The notes beneath the pieces were generated by a model. That model was given only the letters and a program-made list of their open reading frames with translations, did no database searches and was not told the DNA's origin. DNA of 64,000 nt from Sarcina ventriculi. GTDB taxonomy: Bacteria > Bacillota > Clostridia > Clostridiales > Clostridiaceae. The DNA lies in contig NZ_UAUL01000007.1 of NCBI RefSeq assembly GCF_900456775.1, positions 248,001 through 312,000 of the forward strand, written 5' to 3'. The translations under genes and the position numbers were made by a program. Positions within the stretch are counted from its first letter, which is position 1. Each line of letters opens with the position of its first letter. This document shows, in pieces, positions 58,825 to 64,000 of the stretch.

Positions 58825-60900
58825 CTAATTTATTTTCTCAATCTTTACAGTTACAGTTTTATATGAAGGTTCTTTTGAATATGGATCATATATTGATGGT
58901 GTTAAAGCATTAGTTTCTATATAATGTATTGGAGCATATAGTTCATACTCTTTAACATTATCTGTTATAACAGCATTAAACGCACTTGATTTACCATATT
59001 GATTTGTAATTAAAATTCTTTCACCACTTTTTATATCAAATTTCTTAGCTAATTTAGTATTTATTTCAACATAAGACTGTTTTGGATATATAGCTCTTGA
59101 TACATCAAACTCTCTAGTTCTTGTTTGAGTATGCCATTGCCCAACTGTTCCTCTACCGCTATTAAAAACGTATGGAAACTCTTCACTTGGTTCATTTTCA
59201 TTTTTACTCACATCTTCAAAAACAAACTTAGCCTTTCCATTTTTAGTGAAGTATTTACCATCTTCAAAAAGTCTTCTCTCATCTTCAACTAATTTTTGAC
59301 CTTTTTTAAATGGCCATTGAATTCCTTTTGAAGATTCTAACATTTCAAAATCGACACCTGTTATATCACAAGGCATTCCTTCTGTACATTGCTTAAGCAT
59401 CTCAAATACTTGTCTTGGAGTTCTCCAATTATCAAGTTGACTTCCCATTCCTAATGCTTCACCAATTCCTAAAAGAATTTCAAAATCACTTAATTCATTT
59501 TCTTCTCTCTTTAATATTTGTTTAACAGCAGACATTCTTCTTTCTGTGTTTATTATGAATCCTTCTTTTTTAATAGCTGGAACTGCTGGTAATAATAAAT
59601 CGCAAATTTGTACACTATCAGTATCATCATATATATCTTGAACAACTAAAAAATCTACGCCTTCAGCAGCTTTTTTAAATTGCTCGTTATTTGCCCATGA
59701 ATGTCTAGGATTTGTACAAAGAATCCAAAGAACCTTAATATCACCTGATATACATTTCTCAATTATCTCGTTATATGGTATTGTTGGTTTTTTAGGAAGC
59801 ATAGATTCATCCATTCCCATAATTTTCGCAATTCTTTCTCTTTGAGCCATATCAGCATAATCTGCTCCACCATAAAGACCTGTTTGATTACTAAATGCTC
59901 TAGAACCCATTGCATTACATTGTCCAGTTAAAGAATTAGCACCTGTTCCTGCTCTTCCTATATTCCCTGTCATAAGAGCTAAATTTATAATTGCTTGAGC
60001 TGTTCTGACCCCTTCATAAGATTGGTTAACACCCATTGTCCACCAAAAAGATACTCTCTTTCCTTCATGAATTGTTCTAGCTAAGTCTAAAACTTGTAAT
60101 TTTGATATCCCTGTCTTTTCCTCAACATCATCTAAAGTGTATTTTTGAACATGCTTCTTAAATTCATCAAAATTTTCGGTATATTTATCTATATATTCTT
60201 TATTTATCCAATCCTTTTCAATAAGAACATTTGCTAAAGTATATAATAAAGTTAAATCACCTTTAGATTTTATGTTTAACCACTCATCTGCATTTAAAGC
60301 AGTTTCAGTTCTTCTTGGATCTATTACTATCTTTTTAGCAGTTTTATTTTCTTTTACTCTTCCCCAAAAAATAGGATGAGCAACAACTGGATTTGCACCT
60401 ATTATTATTATTGTATCTGAAAGTTCTGCATCATTTAAAGTATATGGAGGTGAGTCAAAACCAAAAGCCTGTTTATGAGCAACTACTGCTGTTGACATAC
60501 AAAGTCTTGTATTTCCATCTCCATTAGCTTGTAAATAGTCTCTTACTATATGAGCTAGAAGCGCCATTTCTTCTGTCATTAATTGACCAGTACTTATAAA
60601 GGCAACACTTTCTTTTCCGTACTTTTCTTGTGATTCCTTTATCTTATCTGCAAAAGTTTTAAAAGCCTCATCCCATTGTATTTCTTTCATCTCACCATTC
60701 TTATCTCTTAACAATGGTAAACTAGGTCTTTTATACTTTGTGTTTTGTTTATCTAAGTTTAAACCTTTTATGCAAGAAAACCCTTTATTAACTGGATAAT
60801 GTTCAGTTGGCATTACCTTAACTATTTTATTGTCTTCAACGTAAAAGGTCATATTACAAGCAAGACCACAAAAGTTACAAGTTGTTTGCTTTATCTCCAT
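58825..60900 (-). CDS. narB: Molybdopterin nitrate reductase catalytic subunit (NarB/NasA-like)
   Basis: A 691-residue DMSO-reductase-family enzyme with bis-MGD and one [4Fe-4S] cluster from CNFCGLACNM and the following Cys in KGFSCIKG. The molybdenum ligand region is GNTRLCMSTAVVAHKQAFG, and LTGQCNAMGSR follows; both are typical of assimilatory-type nitrate reductases rather than formate dehydrogenases. It has no twin-arginine signal, so it is cytoplasmic. Adjacent narK, ferredoxin and FAD genes support nitrate reduction with NADH or ferredoxin. No nitrite reductase is in the window. GTGGAG precedes the ATG at 60900. Confidence 0.93.
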   Translation of the reverse strand: MEIKQTTCNFCGLACNMTFYVEDNKIVKVMPTEHYPVNKGFSCIKGLNLDKQNTKYKRPSLPLLRDKNGEMKEIQWDEAFKTFADKIKESQEKYGKESVAFISTGQLMTEEMALLAHIVRDYLQANGDGNTRLCMSTAVVAHKQAFGFDSPPYTLNDAELSDTIIIIGANPVVAHPIFWGRVKENKTAKKIVIDPRRTETALNADEWLNIKSKGDLTLLYTLANVLIEKDWINKEYIDKYTENFDEFKKHVQKYTLDDVEEKTGISKLQVLDLARTIHEGKRVSFWWTMGVNQSYEGVRTAQAIINLALMTGNIGRAGTGANSLTGQCNAMGSRAFSNQTGLYGGADYADMAQRERIAKIMGMDESMLPKKPTIPYNEIIEKCISGDIKVLWILCTNPRHSWANNEQFKKAAEGVDFLVVQDIYDDTDSVQICDLLLPAVPAIKKEGFIINTERRMSAVKQILKREENELSDFEILLGIGEALGMGSQLDNWRTPRQVFEMLKQCTEGMPCDITGVDFEMLESSKGIQWPFKKGQKLVEDERRLFEDGKYFTKNGKAKFVFEDVSKNENEPSEEFPYVFNSGRGTVGQWHTQTRTREFDVSRAIYPKQSYVEINTKLAKKFDIKSGERILITNQYGKSSAFNAVITDNVKEYELYAPIHYIETNALTPSIYDPYSKEPSYKTVTVKIEKIN

Positions 60901-60955
60901 AAAAATCACTCCACTTCTTGAATCATTGTTAAATTTTTATCATTTTTTATTATTC

Positions 60956-61090
60956 TATCATATTTTTTCAAATCATACCATGATGATAATCACATTTTCA
61001 TATTTTAAATTGACATATTAAGATTTTGTAAATTTTTTTGTTGTTAACGTATTTTCTTTTTTAAAGAAATATGATATTTTATTATCATAT
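60956..61090. promoter_or_regulatory. Repeated TATCATAT motifs in the narB-narK intergenic region
   Basis: TATCATAT lies at 60956-60963 and again at 61083-61090, where it forms a perfect inverted repeat with ATATGATA (61069-61076) across six bases. A shorter repeat ATCAT-ACC-ATGAT is at 60972-60984. The divergent genes narB and narK share this region, so an operator is plausible. Nothing else was recognised in 60910-61269. Confidence 0.5.
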
Positions 61091-61269
61091 GCTTTTGTTT
61101 AATATTTTTCTTAATATTTTAAACTATTAAGCAAAAAATATTACATAAACTTCATATTATAAATATTTTTTTATATTTTTATTATCCAAGTTTTATTTAT
61201 ATAAAATTTGTTAAAGTTTAAACAATTTTTTTTAAAATAATATTTTTATTTTCGATTGGAGGAAAATAT

Positions 61270-62556
61270 ATGGAAAATCTTAAACTAAAAGGTAACCCTG
61301 CTAGAGGTTTAATTGGACCAACTTTAGGTTTTTTCATAGGTTGTACAGTTGTATCTCTTTTTGGACCTACTGCTACCATTTTTAAAGAGATCTTTGTTCA
61401 TTTAAACCCTATGTTAATTTCTTTACTTGTTGCAGCCCCTTCATTATCAGGTTCTTTACTTAGAATTCCTTTCTCAGCTTGGGTTGATACAACAGGTGGT
61501 AAAAAACCATTATTTGTACTCTTAATACTTTACATATTAGGAATGCTTGGATTATACATACTTATAACTTTCTTTAGACATGACCTATCAAACAACTATT
61601 TACTTGTGTTAATTTTCTCACTAGTTGCTGGTTGTGGACTTGCGACATTCTCTGTAGGAATATCTCAAACATCATATTGGTTTCCAAAAAGTAAGCAAGG
61701 TATTGCTCTTGGAATATATGGTGGTATAGGTAATTTAGGACCTGGAATACTTACTGTAGTAGTTCCATTTTTATTAGCTTCTTTAAGCTTATCTGGTACA
61801 TATTTAGCTTGGTTAATATTTGTAGTTATTGGAACTATTCTTTATTTTTTAATTGCTGAAAATGCTTGGTATTTCCAACTTCTAAAAAAAGGTTTTAAAA
61901 AAGAAGATGCCATTAGTTACGCAGAAAAACATTACAGACAAGAACTATTCCCTAGAGTTAAAGTAACTCAAAGTTTAGCTATCTCAGGTAAATCATGGAA
62001 AACATGGGCTCTTACTATGATATATTTCACAACATTTGGTGGATTCTTAGCATTAACTGCATGGTTCCCAGAATATTTTGAAACATTTTTCCATATTGAT
62101 TTAACAACAGCAGCTATATTTACTGCTATATTTTCAATTTTAGCATCATTAATTAGAGTCTATGGTGGTAAATTGTCAGATAAATTTTCTGGAGAAAAGA
62201 TATGTTTATTATCATTAATAGTAACACTTATAGGTTCTATAATAATGACATTTGCTTTTTCTCTTCCTTTAGCATTAGTTGGAATAATCATTTTAGCTAT
62301 CGGAATGGGTATAGCAAATGCTGCTGTATTTAAAATGGTTCCAAATGCAGTTCCAGAAGCAATGGGTGGTGCCTCTGGATGGGTAGGTGGACTTGGTGGA
62401 CTTGGTGGTTTCTTTGTACCACTTGCACTTACACTATTTATTTCAGGTGGTAACCTTAGCGGATATGCAACTGGATTTGTTATATTTATAATTTTAACTT
62501 TAATTTCTTTACTTATGATGTATCTTTTAAGACCAAAGAAGAAATTAAATGCATAA
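61270..62556 (+). CDS. narK: Nitrate/nitrite transporter NarK (NNP family, MFS)
   Basis: A 428-residue, 12-helix major facilitator protein. Both nitrate-signature regions are present: GIGNLGPGI after SYWFPKSKQGIALGIYGG in helix 5, and GMGIANAAVFKMVPNA followed by GASGWVGGLGGLGGFFVPL in helix 11. It imports nitrate or exchanges it for nitrite. It is divergent from narB, sharing its promoter region. TGGAGG precedes the ATG. A terminator follows directly. Confidence 0.94.
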   Translation: MENLKLKGNPARGLIGPTLGFFIGCTVVSLFGPTATIFKEIFVHLNPMLISLLVAAPSLSGSLLRIPFSAWVDTTGGKKPLFVLLILYILGMLGLYILITFFRHDLSNNYLLVLIFSLVAGCGLATFSVGISQTSYWFPKSKQGIALGIYGGIGNLGPGILTVVVPFLLASLSLSGTYLAWLIFVVIGTILYFLIAENAWYFQLLKKGFKKEDAISYAEKHYRQELFPRVKVTQSLAISGKSWKTWALTMIYFTTFGGFLALTAWFPEYFETFFHIDLTTAAIFTAIFSILASLIRVYGGKLSDKFSGEKICLLSLIVTLIGSIIMTFAFSLPLALVGIIILAIGMGIANAAVFKMVPNAVPEAMGGASGWVGGLGGLGGFFVPLALTLFISGGNLSGYATGFVIFIILTLISLLMMYLLRPKKKLNA

Positions 62557-62577
62557 AAAAGGGCTTAGCCCTTTTTT
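62555..62577. terminator. Terminator between narK and the AraC regulator
   Basis: AAAAAAGGGC pairs with GCCCTTTTTT around TTA, starting at the narK stop. Confidence 0.9.
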
Positions 62578-62602
62578 TATTTACTTCTTAATTCTAGCCT
62601 TT

Positions 62603-63433
62603 CTAAATTTCTTTTAAAAAATATTGCTTTGGAGTTATACCATAATACTTTTTAAATAATTTTATAAAATGAGATATATTATCATATCCTAAAGCCATAG
62701 AAACCTCTGTAACATTTTTAAACTTTAACATATTCTTAGCTTCATTTAATTTTAATCTTCTTAAATATATATTAGGACTTATACCAACTTCATTCTTAAA
62801 CTTTGATGAAAAATTAGATACTGACATATTAAGTTTTTGTGCTATATCTGTTATAGTTACTTTCTCAAATATACTATCCCGCATCATTTTTATTGCTCTA
62901 TTTATTGGATTATTAAAACTAAAATCTAATATAAAATTTATCTCCTTCATATGTAACATATCATAAATTAATTGTTGTGAGTATAAATCTAATAAAAAAC
63001 TCTTATCTTCACAATCACTAAGAGAAATATCTAAAATTTTTTTTAGACTGCTATTAAATCTAATATCTCTCCTTCTTAATAATAAACCGTTAAATTTATT
63101 ATAAGAATTAATATCTAAATTCAATTTAATTTTACTTTTAACTTCCTCTATAAGTCTGTCACTTATTTCTATAACCAAAGCTTTAGTTGGCTCTAATACC
63201 TCTATTTCTACTTCTGAATGTGGTATAAGCAACATTATTTGATTTTTATCATACTTATATCTTTTTTTCCCTATTTTTATATTTTTTTCTCCTGATAATA
63301 CAATACATAATCTAATATATTCATATGTTTTATATTTTTCTTTATAGTTTTCTTCAAAATCATAGTAAAAAATTCTTAAAAAATCTGTCTTTAACTCATT
63401 GGTCAACTTCAATTCTTTATTAAAAATATTCAT
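62603..63433 (-). CDS. AraC-family transcriptional regulator
   Basis: About 276 residues. The N-terminal ~165 residues form a cupin-like effector domain beginning near SGEKNIKIGKKRYKYDKNQIMLLIPHSE. The C-terminal region has the paired AraC helix-turn-helices: ITDIAQKLNMSVSNFSSKFKNEVG and VTEVSMALGYDNISHFIKLFKKYYGITPKQYF. The effector is unknown. It is convergent with narK and divergent from the iron alcohol dehydrogenase, so either could be a target. GGGGATAG lies four bases before the ATG at 63433; an ATG six codons earlier lacks a ribosome site. Confidence 0.9.
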   Translation of the reverse strand: MNIFNKELKLTNELKTDFLRIFYYDFEENYKEKYKTYEYIRLCIVLSGEKNIKIGKKRYKYDKNQIMLLIPHSEVEIEVLEPTKALVIEISDRLIEEVKSKIKLNLDINSYNKFNGLLLRRRDIRFNSSLKKILDISLSDCEDKSFLLDLYSQQLIYDMLHMKEINFILDFSFNNPINRAIKMMRDSIFEKVTITDIAQKLNMSVSNFSSKFKNEVGISPNIYLRRLKLNEAKNMLKFKNVTEVSMALGYDNISHFIKLFKKYYGITPKQYFLKEI

Positions 63434-63495
63434 AGCTCTATCCCCAATCATTATTTTTTACTAATATAAAAAAATCGACTATTTTAAACAAAAAT

Positions 63496-63512
63496 GCGAT
63501 AGAAAATATCGC
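63496..63512. repeat. Small inverted repeat upstream of the AraC gene
   Basis: GCGATA-GAAAA-TATCGC. Nearby are GTTTGCAAAC (63545-63554) and TTAACTA-AGT-TAGTTAA (63568-63584), both palindromic. They lie in the divergent promoter region 63434-63700 and may be regulator sites. No gene is seen there. Confidence 0.5.
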
Positions 63513-63701
63513 TTATATAAATTATTATTACCTATATAGATATTGTTTGCAAACATTAATTAAATTTTTAACTAAGTTAGTTAATTTACATCAATTTATT
63601 GAATATTTATAATCTTATCAATAAATTTCTAACAAGGATAATTAATTAAATTTAAAATAAAACACAATATATAATAAAATGAATATTAATCTTTTAATGA
63701 C

Positions 63702-63779
63702 AGGAGGTGGACTGTTACAGTTTATAAGCTTACATAATACATAATAAGTTTTATAAATTTTGTTAACAGAAATAATATG
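63702..63779 (+). promoter_or_regulatory. Split ribosome-binding site of the iron alcohol dehydrogenase
   Basis: AGGAGG(TG) at 63702-63709 is 67 bases from the ATG at 63777, and no nearer ribosome site exists. Between them CTGTTA (63712-63717) pairs with TAACAG (63764-63769). Inside, TTTATAA (63721-63727) pairs with TTATAAA (63751-63757), and CTTA (63729-63732) with TAAG (63745-63748). Folded, about nine bases separate GGTG from the ATG. Confidence 0.65.
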
Positions 63780-64000
63780 GGATATAAATTTTACATGCCT
63801 TTAATGAGTTTACTAGGAGAAAATTGTTTAGAAGACGCTGGTCAAGAAATCAAAAAATTAGGTTTTAAAAAGGCTTTAATCGTTACAGATAAAGTTTTAA
63901 GAGAAATAGGAACAGCTACACAAGTTACTAATATTTTAGATTCTGTAAATGTTTCTTATGCGTTTTATGACGAAGTTCAACCAAATCCAACTGTAAAAAA
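63777..64000 (+). CDS. Iron-containing alcohol dehydrogenase, N-terminal fragment
   Basis: The reading frame runs off the window after ~74 residues (MGYKFYMPLMSLLGENCLED, then KALIVTDKVLREIG and YDEVQPNPTVK). This is the N-terminal NAD-binding part of the iron-dependent ADH group (butanol or 1,3-propanediol dehydrogenase like), including the EVQPNPT motif. Which alcohol it acts on cannot be told from this fragment. The start is chosen because in-frame stops lie 14 codons upstream and homology begins at this ATG. Confidence 0.85.
   Translation, partial: MGYKFYMPLMSLLGENCLEDAGQEIKKLGFKKALIVTDKVLREIGTATQVTNILDSVNVSYAFYDEVQPNPTVK

Noticed and set aside
58825-60900. Formate dehydrogenase as identity of the molybdoenzyme
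   Set aside because: The molybdenum-ligand segment RLCMSTAVVAHKQ and LTGQCNAMGSR are those of assimilatory-type nitrate reductases, and narK is adjacent.
60961-61000. Fur box near TGATGATAATCACATTTTCA
   Set aside because: Only the first half resembles TGATAATNATTATCA, and no iron-uptake gene is present.

Overview
The window is AT-rich DNA from a spore-forming, fermentative anaerobe of Clostridium sensu stricto, close in gene content to the C. perfringens group. Evidence for this is a CpI-type [FeFe] hydrogenase, duplicated bifunctional AdhE, the SleC/Csp germination system, SpmA/SpmB, CcpA, a eukaryotic-type IleRS, T-box and L-box leaders, and strong A/T codon bias throughout. No species is assigned. 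No insertion sequence, prophage, CRISPR array, rRNA or tRNA gene was seen; most of the window reads as chromosomal backbone.

Layout. 1-6 kb: metG behind a Met T-box, an NhaC-family transporter behind a lysine riboswitch, and an aminopeptidase P. 6-13 kb: an AqpZ-like water channel, then two tandem adhE genes, each with a ~500 bp promoter region carrying several Rex-type palindromes. 13-21 kb: spmA-spmB, a small orphan gene, ccpA, ileS behind an Ile T-box, and an LPXTG surface protein. 21-33 kb: a BFD-like [2Fe-2S] protein, a DUF1643 protein, an ABC-F ATPase, an rRNA methyltransferase, three tandem EamA/DMT transporters, comB, a radical SAM protein, a lipoprotein and a YkvI-type transporter. 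33-38 kb: the germination cassette cspB-sleC-sleC, preceded by a cluster of perfect DnaA boxes. 38-47 kb: an XRE/S24-like regulator, ppiB, a STAS-like protein, glutamate racemase, carAB behind a PyrR attenuator, and an unusual Tyr/Asp/Trp/Pro-rich protein. 47-64 kb: an anaerobic redox region with a group-B [FeFe] hydrogenase, a molybdenum-cofactor operon, a CpI-type hydrogenase, a TDT-family transporter, the nitrate reductase operon (narB, ferredoxin, FAD oxidoreductase), narK, an AraC regulator and the start of an iron-dependent alcohol dehydrogenase.

How the genes work together. The two AdhE proteins and two hydrogenases dispose of reductant, and the Rex-like sites suggest NADH/NAD+ control of alcohol formation. 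The Moco genes supply the cofactor of the nitrate reductase, for which NarK, ferredoxin and the FAD oxidoreductase are plausible nitrate and electron supply.

Most notable observation. Five genes (three DMT paralogues, ppiB and the partial alcohol dehydrogenase) have their Shine-Dalgarno sequence unusually far from the start codon. In each case a hairpin occupies the gap and, if folded, would shorten the distance to about 8-13 nt. Among the DMT paralogues the stems differ in sequence but keep pairing through compensatory changes. This looks like a recurrent split ribosome-binding-site architecture, possibly regulated. It is an inference from sequence and has not been computed or tested.
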